This document shows, in pieces, positions 39,073 through 49,237 of a DNA stretch of 64,000 nt; positions within the stretch are counted from its first letter, which is position 1; every line of letters starts with the position of its first letter. The translations under genes and the position numbers were made by a program. The notes beneath the pieces are model-generated. The model made no database searches and was not told the DNA's origin. It saw only the letters and a list, made by a program, of their open reading frames with translations. The stretch covers positions 1 to 64,000 of the IMG/VR virus record IMGVR_UViG_3300038366_000033; one strand, given 5' to 3'. The stretch comes from a virus.

Positions 39073-40001
39073 TTGTAAACACCTTCAGGGTTCAGTGACA
39101 GTCCTGTTTCTTCTAGTACGTTTTCGATCTTGTTTGCCACTGTTACCTCACTCGAACCCGCGAATAGCAATCCAACCAGTTCACCTGCTTCATTGACCAC
39201 GGCCGAACCTGAGTCGCCGCCTGCAGAGATGCTTTCGGTCAGTATCTGGTCCGTGAACTCTCGGGCCCCGTCGCCAAACCTCACGTTGATCCGGGCGTCA
39301 GTAGAAAGAACTTCACCTTTCTTCAATCCGGTAGTTCTTCCGAACTTCTTGACCTTATCACCTCTACTCACTTCTGCAGTCTCTGTCGGCACACCGACAC
39401 TCGGGATGTAACTGTTCGAGTCCCTTCCGTCAATAGTGTACCAAGATACATCTACAAGGTTGTCCTCTTCAACGATTTCAATATAATCATGAAGCTCACC
39501 TATCTTATCGCCGCCCCCATCATATGAGCCAGGCTGGATAATCTTGTCTCCGCGATTGGCTTTGTTTACATTGGCCCCGACATGGTTGTTGGTAACTCCG
39601 ACAGGTTCGGGATACTCGATTCCGTTTTTCTCCTTCTTCCTCCACGCGATGAATCCGGCAGTTCCCGCGGTTACATCTGGGTGACCGATTGATACTCCCT
39701 GTGGATTTGGTCGATATTCTTCCGTGGTATTGATTTCGCCAGTATCTTGTGGTTTTTGAGGTGTGATTTCCTCGATTCCGATTTCTCCCACTGGTTGAAC
39801 ATCGACTTTGACGCCTTCAACCTCCTTCGGAAGAACGTCATCTTCGTCGAGCTCTGACTCTGCCTTTTTCTCCTCTACGAAAGCCACTACGGCTTCTTCG
39901 TCGTTTTCATGCCTCTCTCCCCGTCCGTCCCCATGCCCAACTGCGGTGACTAAGGGGTATGCAAGAAGCTCCTTCTTAACTGATTCTGAAACTCTGGTCA
40001 T
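39069..40001 (-). CDS. Trypsin-like serine protease
   Basis: 310 aa. Catalytic triad visible: His140 in TNNHV, Asp184 in LVDVSW and Ser264 in GGDSGSAVV. The GRTTGLKKGEV strand between them is typical of chymotrypsin-fold enzymes. No signal peptide, so it is probably made with the virion proteins. Position after the hub gene suggests a role in tail maturation or entry. Confidence 0.88.
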   Translation of the reverse strand: MTRVSESVKKELLAYPLVTAVGHGDGRGERHENDEEAVVAFVEEKKAESELDEDDVLPKEVEGVKVDVQPVGEIGIEEITPQKPQDTGEINTTEEYRPNPQGVSIGHPDVTAGTAGFIAWRKKEKNGIEYPEPVGVTNNHVGANVNKANRGDKIIQPGSYDGGGDKIGELHDYIEIVEEDNLVDVSWYTIDGRDSNSYIPSVGVPTETAEVSRGDKVKKFGRTTGLKKGEVLSTDARINVRFGDGAREFTDQILTESISAGGDSGSAVVNEAGELVGLLFAGSSEVTVANKIENVLEETGLSLNPEGVYK

Positions 40002-40234
40002 AGTACTTTGTTTTCCTCGATATCTGATAAAATAGATTTGTATTCTTCAATAGTTCTCCTGAGATCCTCGTTATTCTTGCGGACCGAGTTGACTTCGTCG
40101 GCCAGATCTTCATTTCTACTGACAAGTTTGTCGACTTTCTCCTCAAGACCTTTGACCTTAGTCGTCAATCTGTTGTTTTTCCGTCTGAGCTTGGAACAGA
40201 AGAAACGCTGTAGATAATCATACAGGCTCATCAT
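39998..40234 (-). CDS. Small coiled-coil protein
   Basis: 78 aa (77 if the second Met is used). Residues 20-70 are an almost unbroken heptad coiled coil (LEEKVDKLVSRNEDLADEV). Coupled to the protease gene by overlap. Confidence 0.65.
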   Translation of the reverse strand: MMSLYDYLQRFFCSKLRRKNNRLTTKVKGLEEKVDKLVSRNEDLADEVNSVRKNNEDLRRTIEEYKSILSDIEENKVL

Positions 40235-40722
40235 TCTACACCTATCGCGTCTTTGACAACTTCGTCAACACTTTTCTCCATTTCAAGAAGTCTTTCGTAT
40301 TCATCGACAAACTGGTCGATGTTCAGTCCTTCCTCTCTGGATAGATAGCCTTCCGCCATATTCTCTTTCAGGTATGTGCGGATGCTCTCCGGTTCATCAA
40401 GTTTTACATCCATACTGCCAGATTGATTATTCTCCTCCTTAAAAGTTTCTGAGCCATACCTTTTATTCTCAAAATGGCTTCCATGTATCTTAGCTTCTTC
40501 AGTTGAGATATTCTGTATTTGAGTTCTTTCCTCTCTTTTCTTCTTCTCCTCGTATTTCTGTTTAAGCTTCTTCACAAACCTCGGGTCTCCCGAATCAGGC
40601 TCATTAAAGAAACCCATGTTTTTTGGAAAAGTGTGTGCGATAGCCTCTCCATTAACAAGTGCCTCTACGCTGACTCCTTTTCCGCTGTCGGCTGTATGCC
40701 TTATCTTCACATCATAACTCAT
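40231..40722 (-). CDS. Structural-operon protein of unknown function
   Basis: 163 aa. N-terminal beta segment with GVSVEALVNGEAIAHTFPKN, then basic and helical parts. Overlaps its neighbours at both ends. Confidence 0.6.
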   Translation of the reverse strand: MSYDVKIRHTADSGKGVSVEALVNGEAIAHTFPKNMGFFNEPDSGDPRFVKKLKQKYEEKKKREERTQIQNISTEEAKIHGSHFENKRYGSETFKEENNQSGSMDVKLDEPESIRTYLKENMAEGYLSREEGLNIDQFVDEYERLLEMEKSVDEVVKDAIGVE

Positions 40723-40888
40723 TTAGTTCAACACCATGATTTTCTACTAGGTCAATCTTCCATTCTTGAATATATTTCACACCATCGTCACTCAGAAAGG
40801 GTTGTTCATCAAACCAGTCAGAGCTGTAGTTTAACTTTTCCGATTCCAGCTCCACAGTGACACTGTTGTCAGTTTTCTCTATATTCAT
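40712..40888 (-). CDS. 58-residue protein of unknown function
   Basis: MNIEKTDNSVTVELESEKLN followed by an aromatic acidic segment. ATGA overlap with the hub gene and 11-base overlap with the next, so clearly coupled. Confidence 0.6.
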   Translation of the reverse strand: MNIEKTDNSVTVELESEKLNYSSDWFDEQPFLSDDGVKYIQEWKIDLVENHGVELNEL

Positions 40889-43800
40889 TTTGAATCCTTC
40901 TTATGTTCTATTGATACTTTTGCTTTTGTCTGCGTAGGTTGGTCTGGCTGAAGTTGAAGCTGGTATGGACCCACATCGTTTACCAGTCTTAGCTCTACTT
41001 CGCCACCTGAACCCCCCGAAACGTTTTCATTTACACTGATAGTAGTCTCGTTTGCAGCTGAGTCGAAAGATGTTCCTGACACTGTGAAGTCGCCATCATC
41101 GCTGCTTGTTCCTGAAACTCTCAACGTGTCGCCCGATTTTAGGAAAGATGTTTTATCACCAGAGATAACGAACTGGTTAGGTGATGATGACAGTATGTCA
41201 AATGTGCGATTAATCTTTTTGCCTTGGTCGCTGTTCCTCCCAGAGTTATTTTGTCCAGGATATAGCAGACCGGTGATGTCTCTTGAAGTGTTAGTCGAAT
41301 TGTCTTGAGGTTCTGTATCGAGAAAGATATCGTAGTTGTTGGCTACCGCGTTAGCGTCGGCGATAAGACCTGTACTGACATTTGTAGCAACATCTTCTAT
41401 ACTACCGTTTCTTTTGTCTACAGTGGTCTTTGTCTGTTCCTCTTTAGCCGATGAGAAACGTGAGTTTGTTGCTGTTGCTGCGAGATTCACTCCATCATTG
41501 CCAGAGACATCTCTGACTTCGAAAGGTTTCTCATCCGATGCCGCATCAATCTGTACGAAAAGTTCGTCGTCCTGATAACTGTTGGAGGTCACGGCTGTTC
41601 CGTTGTTGGCGGTTATGGTCTCCTGTCGTGAGAGATTGCCGTCCTCATCTTCGTTTGCTACAGTTATAGAAACATCGTTAGCGTTTTCTGTCGTATCAAG
41701 GACTATACTTTCATTGTTCGAACTGAAGTCAAGAAGTACGTCACCTTCATCATTTACCGCTGTTTCAAAGGATATCTCCTTGTTTTCAGCACCTGCACCT
41801 ACATCAGTCAAAGTGTTGCTGAAGTCAGCACGTCTTGGAACGTCGTGAGTGTGGTTCAACTGCTTCACCTTCACATCGCCTTGAAGCGAATCAATCTTTC
41901 TAACCGCGTTATCAAGTATTGTAACATAAACTTCATATCTACTTGAGATATCCTGATACGGTATAAATGTCTGCTCTCTCAGATAGAAGTCGTTTGTAGG
42001 CGCTCTCTGTTCTCCGACATTAGGCACTGAAACGGACTTGACTGTATCACCGCTGACTGTCTGTGTCGTGACTCCTTGTGAGCCTCCGACACCTCTTTGT
42101 GAGCTTGTTCTTACTGTTTCACCGTCAACTCCAAAACCGACAACCTGCTGCTCTACGTTAGACAGACCTCTCTCATCGTATACTTCTAAGGTGACGTCGT
42201 AAACGTTTTCCTGTGTGTATGTATGAGTAATGTCGCCGCTTTTGTTATCTGGCTGAGGAACATCAGCGACATATATTAAACCTTGCGCTTCTTCAGTTAA
42301 ACCGAGTATATTATTTCTTGAGTCTTTTGAGGAGAAAGCAACTATACCTTCACCGTTAGAGCCTGTACTTCTTATCTCTTCTACATTTACACCGTCGTTC
42401 GGTCCAACCTTATCACCTTCGTTTGCGACCTGAGTGGTTCCATCTACAGTTATTGTTGCCTCGTCACCGTCAGCCTGAACAAAGGTTGTACCTAAAGTCA
42501 ACTCGTTACCATTTACAGTAACTGTAGTGGTGTTACCTGTTTCCGTCACTGCGAAGTTTGATATATTTATTTCATGAGAGTTAAGTTTTATCTCCTCTAA
42601 CTTGACAGCATCACCGACACCACCGCTGTTAGTTGCTTCGAAAAGGTCAAGAATATCGCCCTCCTGTATCTGACTCTCAGAGCCTTCATACTCTACCCTG
42701 ACTGCAGCGTCCTTAATGAATTTTGTAGTGCCGTCTCCAAGGTTCCACTCCCAAGCGATTATTGTATTATCTCCCTCCGGGTCTGTTGAGTTATCTATAA
42801 AATCTATAGGATTACCGACTGATGGTTCGGGAGGGTCAAGGGCGAATTTAGCATCTGGAGCATCGTTTTCTTCAACAGTGAAATTTATACTATCTGTAGC
42901 AAGTGCTGTATTATTTATTTCGTCGTTGTCATCGTTATACTCTGCCTCAATCTCAAGTGTGTGCGTTCCTGTAGACAATCCCGTAATCAGGATGTCTCTC
43001 TTCTGATACAGCTCAAAATAAACGCCTTTTACGTCAAAGTCTGTATTGTTACTAATCTTTGATATATGTGCTTTGTCTCCGCCTCCTAAGTCAATCACAT
43101 CAAATCGCTGTACGGTTTCTAGGTTGCTACCAACTATTACATCAGCTTTTTTGGTTCCGTTGGATTCGAAAACATTAACAACTTCTAGGCTTATTGTTCC
43201 CTCACCATAATCCCAAGAAGTGTTTTCGTTCTCAGTTAAGTGTTTACTGCTGCCCGATGAAACAAAAGATCGAGACTTGGGGTCAATAGGTTTTACTCTT
43301 GAAGATGATATAACATTCCCATCAAGAATAAGTTTGAAATCTGAGAGCGCCTCCCCTGCAATGTATTCGAACTTGACAGGGAGAGACGTATCATTGACTG
43401 TTTTAGATGTGTTAGGCTGGCTTATGAACGCTTCTTCCAGCGTAACGAATAGAGGTCCGAATTTTTTCCGCGATAGGAAGTTTTCTGTATTTAATTCGGT
43501 GAACTCTATAATGTAATTATAAGTTCCAGCGCCTTCTATGGCGAAATCAGGGTTGTCGAATAGTTCCACTTGTTCAGGAAAGTCGTATTGCTCGAAGTTA
43601 GGTTCGAAGAAATCGTTGATGTCATCATCAATAAGATTAAAAACGCCGAAGAAATCATTCTGCCCATCAAAGAATCTGTCTGGAAAAACTAAATCTACAT
43701 CTATCTCACCGCTTCTCTCGGAGTCTATAGAGCCATCAAAAGGTATGAATGTCTGACCTCCTTTTGGCATTGAGAACGTTGTATTGTTGTCAGGAGAACC

Positions 43801-46281
43801 TTTCGCAAGAGTGGTGTCATTAGCCTCGAACAGGGTTTCTTGAGCAGAAATATCTGTTTTCTTAACGTTCTGTTCGTGAATAGTCTGTGCGTTCAGCGGT
43901 GGTGCTACTTTAATATCGAGACCTACGCTGTCAAGATTATTCCCGGAGCTGTCAAGGATAACCATGCCTACTGTTACCTCTCCTTCGAACTGTGCTGTAT
44001 TGTTTGTCTGGTCTTCTTGAATATCATCCAAGGTTAGAGTAGTCTCAAAGTTTGCAGAGTCAAAGGAGACGTTCTGTATGATGAATGTTTTAGCTGCCTC
44101 AGGTATGAAAAGTTTGTTGCCTGCAGATGTCTGGTCATCTATCTTGTTAGCTATCAGTATCTGGTTATTTGCCACATCTGTGCTGGCGATATTCTCTTCA
44201 TTAAACGTGTGTTCAATCTGTGCGCCACCGTCATCTCTTGTTGAGCCGTCAACGCTTCTTCCGTTCGGAAGAGCCCAGTCAAAGCTGGCTGTGAAGTCTC
44301 TGGTAGAGTTTTCTGTCAGTGTTGCAGTCTGACCTGCAGGCGGGTTAAGAGGATTGATGGTAAAGTTTGCTACAATGTCTTTTGCCACGAAAGCAATCAA
44401 AAGATCTCTTGTCGGAGTGCCATTAGCATCTGTTATTTCAGTTACTTCAAACTGGAAGCTGTGAGAAATATCCAGCTCAGGTCTGTCAGTGGTTACTGTA
44501 CCTACCGATTTCCAGCTGGAAGAATTAACAGATACATCAAACGGACCATTATCTAATGAAACAGATTTCTGCCTTATTGAGCCGGCTGTTGCCGTAGCGC
44601 TGCCAACAGGGTGTGTATGCTCTTCTATGTTTGATTTTTCCATCGTCACGCCGCTCGGTGGAATACTTGTTCCGACCACTTTTGTGCCAGGGTTGAAGTT
44701 ACTCACTTCTGTGGTTTCAGCTTCAGCGGACGCCTTGAACGCTGCCGAATCATAGCTCAGGTTTACATCAGTTATCCTGTTTTTGCCTGTGACGTCTTTA
44801 ACCCCGTCAGGAACCTCAAAGTCAAGTTTCAAAGGCTCTGGCTCTGTTGCATTACCGTTTTCTTTCTCGGTCTGTGTGTTTCTGCTGCCTTGCCCGAAAT
44901 CTGTCTGACTCTTCGTAGTATCGGATAGGTTGCTGAAGTCATCGTAGAATGAGGCAGGTTTGTTACTGAGATGTACCGTAGACTCCGCCTCGTTCTGGTC
45001 AAATCTTATCTTCAGACGAGTCTTAACAACCCGGAAAATCCCTTTGACCTTTGCATCTTTATCCACTACCTTGAAGACGCTGCCAAGACCGTAAAGCTTG
45101 TAGCTGTCAGAAGGAGTAACCTCTACGTCTCTGTATGCAATGCTTCTTTCTGCAAGTATTCTGAGAACTGTTTTTTCGGCCTCTTCTTGGGATACAATTG
45201 TTTTATCCGTAAATATCTTTGTCTTTTCATCGCCTACAGCATCAACCGTGTAAACCATGGTTCCGCTGCTGCCGCCTAAACTAAATGCACCGCCTGTGTT
45301 TTTTTCTACGTTACCGGTGACAGATACCGTGGTCTCATTGTTATTACTGTCGAAAGAGGTGGATGCCACTGTAAATTCATCTTTCTCTGATTTGCCGCCT
45401 CCCAGCAGACCGGACTTCTTTCGTATCTTGATAATGTCGCCCGAGTTTATGACTCCGGTCTTATCCTCTTTTACCGTAAATGTGTCGTTCTGTTTGTCAG
45501 AGGCGACTATCTCTGCACGTTCAGCGGATGCTGTAATCTGGTCGTCACCGTCACCACTGCCACGTACAACTGCTGCCTTGAAATCTCCCTTGTTTTTATT
45601 GGTGTTCTGTTTTATTTCTCTGGCGTTTGGGTTCGGTCCCTCCGTCGTAAAAGTGTCTATAGGTGAACCATCGCCGGCTGTATTTGTTAGAGTGGTTTCT
45701 ATGTTGAGAACAGGATTGTTTGAGTCGTCAAAGGTCACATACCACTCTAATCCGTATTCACTTGTCAGTCTGTTCAGGTCTTTGATAGCCGTCTCCTTAA
45801 CACGGAACTCATCTACATTAATCGTTGTAGGCAGCTCAAATGAAGTCGAGAATGTTTTGCCAGTCGACTGAACAGTATATCCGTCTACTAGAAAGTTAAT
45901 TATCTCTGTTGCTGTGGCATTGTCTTTAGGCTTGAAAACCTTGTCATTTTTGCCTTGAAGCTCTTTACTGTATCCTGCGACCTGTAGAAGTGACTCGCTC
46001 CCGGTCTTGTTTTCAGCTTGTTGGACGACACCTCTGAACATCTCGAAGCCCTCTTTCTCTAGGACCAGTTCTTTACCCTGTACCAAGTCTGCGTTGAACC
46101 TCTGGGCGCCGGATAGTTTGACGTTGACCTTAGATGGCTGGTTGATTGCAAATTCAGTCTCGAAGTAGTCAATGTTGCCCTTGAGATCCGTCGGACCCAG
46201 TTTTACGTTCCATTCTGTGTCAGGGCTTGAAAATTTCTCTGCAGCTTCTAGGAAGTCTTTTCGTCTCTGTGGTATATTCAT
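40885..46281 (-). CDS. Tail hub/baseplate protein with PKD and beta modules
   Basis: 1798 aa. Residues 1 to about 430 resemble a tail hub (Tal/gp27-type: FRGVVQQAENKTGSESLLQV, DKVFKPKDNATATEIINFLV). PKD-like domains start near 635 and near 1140 (PPEPSVGNPIDFIDNSTDPE, WEWNLGDGTT). A module with the tag SFDSxxxETT recurs near residues 302, 737 and 1736. Forms the tail tip and probably touches the host cell. Confidence 0.8.
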   Translation of the reverse strand: MNIPQRRKDFLEAAEKFSSPDTEWNVKLGPTDLKGNIDYFETEFAINQPSKVNVKLSGAQRFNADLVQGKELVLEKEGFEMFRGVVQQAENKTGSESLLQVAGYSKELQGKNDKVFKPKDNATATEIINFLVDGYTVQSTGKTFSTSFELPTTINVDEFRVKETAIKDLNRLTSEYGLEWYVTFDDSNNPVLNIETTLTNTAGDGSPIDTFTTEGPNPNAREIKQNTNKNKGDFKAAVVRGSGDGDDQITASAERAEIVASDKQNDTFTVKEDKTGVINSGDIIKIRKKSGLLGGGKSEKDEFTVASTSFDSNNNETTVSVTGNVEKNTGGAFSLGGSSGTMVYTVDAVGDEKTKIFTDKTIVSQEEAEKTVLRILAERSIAYRDVEVTPSDSYKLYGLGSVFKVVDKDAKVKGIFRVVKTRLKIRFDQNEAESTVHLSNKPASFYDDFSNLSDTTKSQTDFGQGSRNTQTEKENGNATEPEPLKLDFEVPDGVKDVTGKNRITDVNLSYDSAAFKASAEAETTEVSNFNPGTKVVGTSIPPSGVTMEKSNIEEHTHPVGSATATAGSIRQKSVSLDNGPFDVSVNSSSWKSVGTVTTDRPELDISHSFQFEVTEITDANGTPTRDLLIAFVAKDIVANFTINPLNPPAGQTATLTENSTRDFTASFDWALPNGRSVDGSTRDDGGAQIEHTFNEENIASTDVANNQILIANKIDDQTSAGNKLFIPEAAKTFIIQNVSFDSANFETTLTLDDIQEDQTNNTAQFEGEVTVGMVILDSSGNNLDSVGLDIKVAPPLNAQTIHEQNVKKTDISAQETLFEANDTTLAKGSPDNNTTFSMPKGGQTFIPFDGSIDSERSGEIDVDLVFPDRFFDGQNDFFGVFNLIDDDINDFFEPNFEQYDFPEQVELFDNPDFAIEGAGTYNYIIEFTELNTENFLSRKKFGPLFVTLEEAFISQPNTSKTVNDTSLPVKFEYIAGEALSDFKLILDGNVISSSRVKPIDPKSRSFVSSGSSKHLTENENTSWDYGEGTISLEVVNVFESNGTKKADVIVGSNLETVQRFDVIDLGGGDKAHISKISNNTDFDVKGVYFELYQKRDILITGLSTGTHTLEIEAEYNDDNDEINNTALATDSINFTVEENDAPDAKFALDPPEPSVGNPIDFIDNSTDPEGDNTIIAWEWNLGDGTTKFIKDAAVRVEYEGSESQIQEGDILDLFEATNSGGVGDAVKLEEIKLNSHEINISNFAVTETGNTTTVTVNGNELTLGTTFVQADGDEATITVDGTTQVANEGDKVGPNDGVNVEEIRSTGSNGEGIVAFSSKDSRNNILGLTEEAQGLIYVADVPQPDNKSGDITHTYTQENVYDVTLEVYDERGLSNVEQQVVGFGVDGETVRTSSQRGVGGSQGVTTQTVSGDTVKSVSVPNVGEQRAPTNDFYLREQTFIPYQDISSRYEVYVTILDNAVRKIDSLQGDVKVKQLNHTHDVPRRADFSNTLTDVGAGAENKEISFETAVNDEGDVLLDFSSNNESIVLDTTENANDVSITVANEDEDGNLSRQETITANNGTAVTSNSYQDDELFVQIDAASDEKPFEVRDVSGNDGVNLAATATNSRFSSAKEEQTKTTVDKRNGSIEDVATNVSTGLIADANAVANNYDIFLDTEPQDNSTNTSRDITGLLYPGQNNSGRNSDQGKKINRTFDILSSSPNQFVISGDKTSFLKSGDTLRVSGTSSDDGDFTVSGTSFDSAANETTISVNENVSGGSGGEVELRLVNDVGPYQLQLQPDQPTQTKAKVSIEHKKDSK

Positions 46282-47174
46282 GTGTCTGTTCCTCCTTTAC
46301 GTAGTTCTAGTTCAATCTTGAAAATGTCTGGATTCTCTGATTCTGAAACAATATTGACACTTTTAGGCGTTACGAGGTATTCTCTTGCACTCTTCTCATC
46401 TGACGGCGCAGTAACGGATTTCTTATCAAGCCGCATGACCGCAGGATTGCCTAACTGTGCCATTCTTCTTATGAGTGAGGCGATGTTCTGTGCTGTAACT
46501 TCAAAGTCGTACTTGACTGTGATATCTTCGTTAATTATTGTCCTGTCGCCTAGGTCTACGAAGCCAAAAGGTCCCTTCACCTGTTCCTCGGTTTTACTTA
46601 ACTGATCTTGCAAGATAGTTATCTGTCCTCTGTCGTAGTCTAGTTTGTAGTCGTCACCCCTGTCTAGCGAACCTTTATCAGTCCCTTCGACAGTCTCTGA
46701 GTCAAAAATTATACCTGTATCCCCAAGTGGCTGTGCCTCACCGAAACCGCCGACTTTGATTGTATCTGTAGTAATTGTTGCTGTTCCGTCACCGTTTCTC
46801 AAGTGGCTGCTATTTGTGGGGTCTGCCGGGCTTCTGAAAGGTGGAAGGCTGTGTATAATCTTACCACCGGGTCTAGAGTCATCTTGGTCGCCTCTGGCAT
46901 AGACGTAAGCAGATATCTCAAAAGTATGTTTTGCCTTCATGGTGTCGACAACCAATGTCTTATCTCCCTTGAAGTGCTGGTCAGGTCCTTTGTTTATGCT
47001 CTGAAACTGCGGTTCCTTCTTGAACACTTCTTTGATGCTCTCCGAGTAAAGTTTGACTTCAAAACCATCAGCCACAGAAGGAGTGTTTCTCTCTGCCTCG
47101 TTAGGAAGTGGTTGATACTGAAGTGTTAATGTCCTTTCTGGAATACCGCCGTCAGTCACGTTTACATTTGCCAT
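46278..47174 (-). CDS. Distal tail (Dit-like) protein
   Basis: 298 aa, beta-rich, between tape measure and hub as Dit proteins are. ATGA overlap with the hub gene. Call rests mainly on gene order. Confidence 0.6.
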   Translation of the reverse strand: MANVNVTDGGIPERTLTLQYQPLPNEAERNTPSVADGFEVKLYSESIKEVFKKEPQFQSINKGPDQHFKGDKTLVVDTMKAKHTFEISAYVYARGDQDDSRPGGKIIHSLPPFRSPADPTNSSHLRNGDGTATITTDTIKVGGFGEAQPLGDTGIIFDSETVEGTDKGSLDRGDDYKLDYDRGQITILQDQLSKTEEQVKGPFGFVDLGDRTIINEDITVKYDFEVTAQNIASLIRRMAQLGNPAVMRLDKKSVTAPSDEKSAREYLVTPKSVNIVSESENPDIFKIELELRKGGTDT

Positions 47175-47178
47175 AGTA

Positions 47179-49233
47179 TTAGTTGAAGAATCTGTTCCGT
47201 CTGTTTGTCTCGTTACCTATTGCTTGGCCGACTTGTCTACCTGTTTCACCAGCGGTCTCTTCGCTGTTATTAACTTCGGCTTGGACGTTTATATTATTTT
47301 GCTGGACGTTGTTGTTTCCGCCCGATCCTCCGTTTCCTCCTCCGGGAATACCGCCAACAGTGTTCGAAACACCAGAGATAAGGTTACTTCCTGCTTTGGC
47401 TATACCGCTTCCGATATTCTTCACGGCTGATCCTGCACCGATCAGGGCATCGACGACAAAGTCAGGTAGTATTCCTTTGAACGCCTCGAAGATTGATGAG
47501 CCTACACTGGTCAAACCGTTGACGATTGTAGCGACAATGGACTGCCCTATGCCGGCAATCTTGCCAGGTATGCTCATAATGAACGAGACGATGTTTGCTA
47601 CCATGTCAGGTATTATTGAGTTACCCACGATAGCCTTAGCCAACTTCCCGAAGAAACCGACCACACCTTTGAATATTTGCTTTCCTATGTTGAGAAGCCC
47701 TTTGAGCAAGCCCATGAAAATACTGACTCCTTTACTGACAATAGATGATACTATACTGATTATCTTATCACGGAATACGAATATGATACCTAACAAAGCA
47801 CCGATGGCCGCTCCTGCAAGAGCTAACGGTAGTAGCACACCACTCGCTATGACTGCGCCGATGCCAGCTATGACAGCGATTATTGTTCCAGCCACGGCAG
47901 CAACTTTCTTGCCGAAGCGTGCGGCAATAGAAGTCACGAGCTTGAATCCTACCGCTATACCACCTATCAATGATCCAATCATTGAAAGAACTCCCAAAAC
48001 GCCTGTCTGAAGAATGCCAGCTAACAAGGTCAGGAATGATGACAGCGCACCGCCGACCGTGGTCAAAACAGAAATAATTGTAACTATGGGTGAAGCAAGA
48101 ATAGTTAACAACGAACCGAAGGCAGCCACTGCGGCAGCGGCCAGCAAGAAGTTTCCGATAGATTCACGAACACTCTCATCAAGACCCATGATGAACTCTT
48201 GGAAGTCAAGCACAATATCTAAGACGTTCAACGCCGAAGGCAGGAAGAAAAACCGCAAAGTGTTTCCAAGAACCTCAAAGACTCCTACTGCGCCCAAGGC
48301 CCCAGCCGCAAGCCCTCCAAACACAAATGCAAGAGTTAGTAATGTGAACTGCAGACCAAGTAAACGCATCTGCAACTTTTGAGCTGACGGTGCGGCCCGG
48401 CCGAGTTCCCTCGTAAGTGCGCCCGTCATACGTGCTGTGTTGGACATCCCTCTGCCAGCACGACCTAGAGAACCCCCTAGTTTCTTCGTGAGCCCTGCCA
48501 TAGATTGTGTAGCTGGTGCAGCTCTATCGAGAGCCGTCCTGAAAACCGGTATAGAACGGGCAAGTCTCTGGAATTTCATGTTGGCGGTCTCAAGCCTAGA
48601 TCTGTCAAGGTTCTCAACAGTCTGTACATTTATTCCTTGAGAGGCTGAGGAAACTTCATCAAGACCTGTGGTCACATCAGAAATGCTGCGCACTGCCTCT
48701 TGTGCCCCAGCGCTTAACTCTGATAGAGGAGTCCCTTCTACTAGCTTTGCCGTATCGAAGCTGTTTGAGAGACCATCGTTGAGAGTATTTAGGTTTCTTG
48801 GTTCAGGAGTGAGATTATCTGAGACGGTTGGAGATGGTATTTCGAACCTGCTTGGATCGAAGTCATCCTTTAGCATGTCCGCCGGACTTCTCATCTCGCC
48901 GAAGCTGATATTTATAGGTGTACCGTTTCTCAAACGCCTCAGGGCGGCGGCAGTTTGTGCAAGCACCTCTTGCTTATCCTTGAACTTACCGTCCGCACCC
49001 CTAACTTTGCTGCCTCCTTCTTCAAAAGATACATCTAAATTAGCCTCAGCTAGGGCGTTGTCTAACTTATTGACGCTTGCACGTAGCTGATTGAACTCCT
49101 GAACCTGTCTGAGGAACCCCATACTGCCCGCCATCTGGGCTTCAGTCTTACCTAACTCTTTTCGGAGTCTCTTGAAGCCGTCCGAATCAAGACGGGTCTG
49201 GATGTCTATGTTGAGCTCTTCTCGAAATGCCAT
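47179..49233 (-). CDS. Tail tape measure protein
   Basis: 684 aa. Helical N-terminal third, then long hydrophobic stretches (LLGLQFTLLTLAFVFGGLAA, FLLAAAAVAAFGSLLTILAS) and a Gly/Asn-rich end, the usual tape-measure profile. At about 0.15 nm per residue the tail would be near 100 nm. Lies after two chaperone-like genes as expected. Confidence 0.85.
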   Translation of the reverse strand: MAFREELNIDIQTRLDSDGFKRLRKELGKTEAQMAGSMGFLRQVQEFNQLRASVNKLDNALAEANLDVSFEEGGSKVRGADGKFKDKQEVLAQTAAALRRLRNGTPINISFGEMRSPADMLKDDFDPSRFEIPSPTVSDNLTPEPRNLNTLNDGLSNSFDTAKLVEGTPLSELSAGAQEAVRSISDVTTGLDEVSSASQGINVQTVENLDRSRLETANMKFQRLARSIPVFRTALDRAAPATQSMAGLTKKLGGSLGRAGRGMSNTARMTGALTRELGRAAPSAQKLQMRLLGLQFTLLTLAFVFGGLAAGALGAVGVFEVLGNTLRFFFLPSALNVLDIVLDFQEFIMGLDESVRESIGNFLLAAAAVAAFGSLLTILASPIVTIISVLTTVGGALSSFLTLLAGILQTGVLGVLSMIGSLIGGIAVGFKLVTSIAARFGKKVAAVAGTIIAVIAGIGAVIASGVLLPLALAGAAIGALLGIIFVFRDKIISIVSSIVSKGVSIFMGLLKGLLNIGKQIFKGVVGFFGKLAKAIVGNSIIPDMVANIVSFIMSIPGKIAGIGQSIVATIVNGLTSVGSSIFEAFKGILPDFVVDALIGAGSAVKNIGSGIAKAGSNLISGVSNTVGGIPGGGNGGSGGNNNVQQNNINVQAEVNNSEETAGETGRQVGQAIGNETNRRNRFFN

Positions 49234-49237
49234 TCTT

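Noticed and set aside
45257-45871. 204-codon plus-strand frame opposite the hub gene
   Set aside because: Ser/Val/Phe-rich antisense shadow of an acidic gene; not a plausible protein.
47183-48010. Long plus-strand frame opposite the tape measure gene
   Set aside because: Antisense shadow of a low-complexity hydrophobic gene; no promoter or ribosome binding site.
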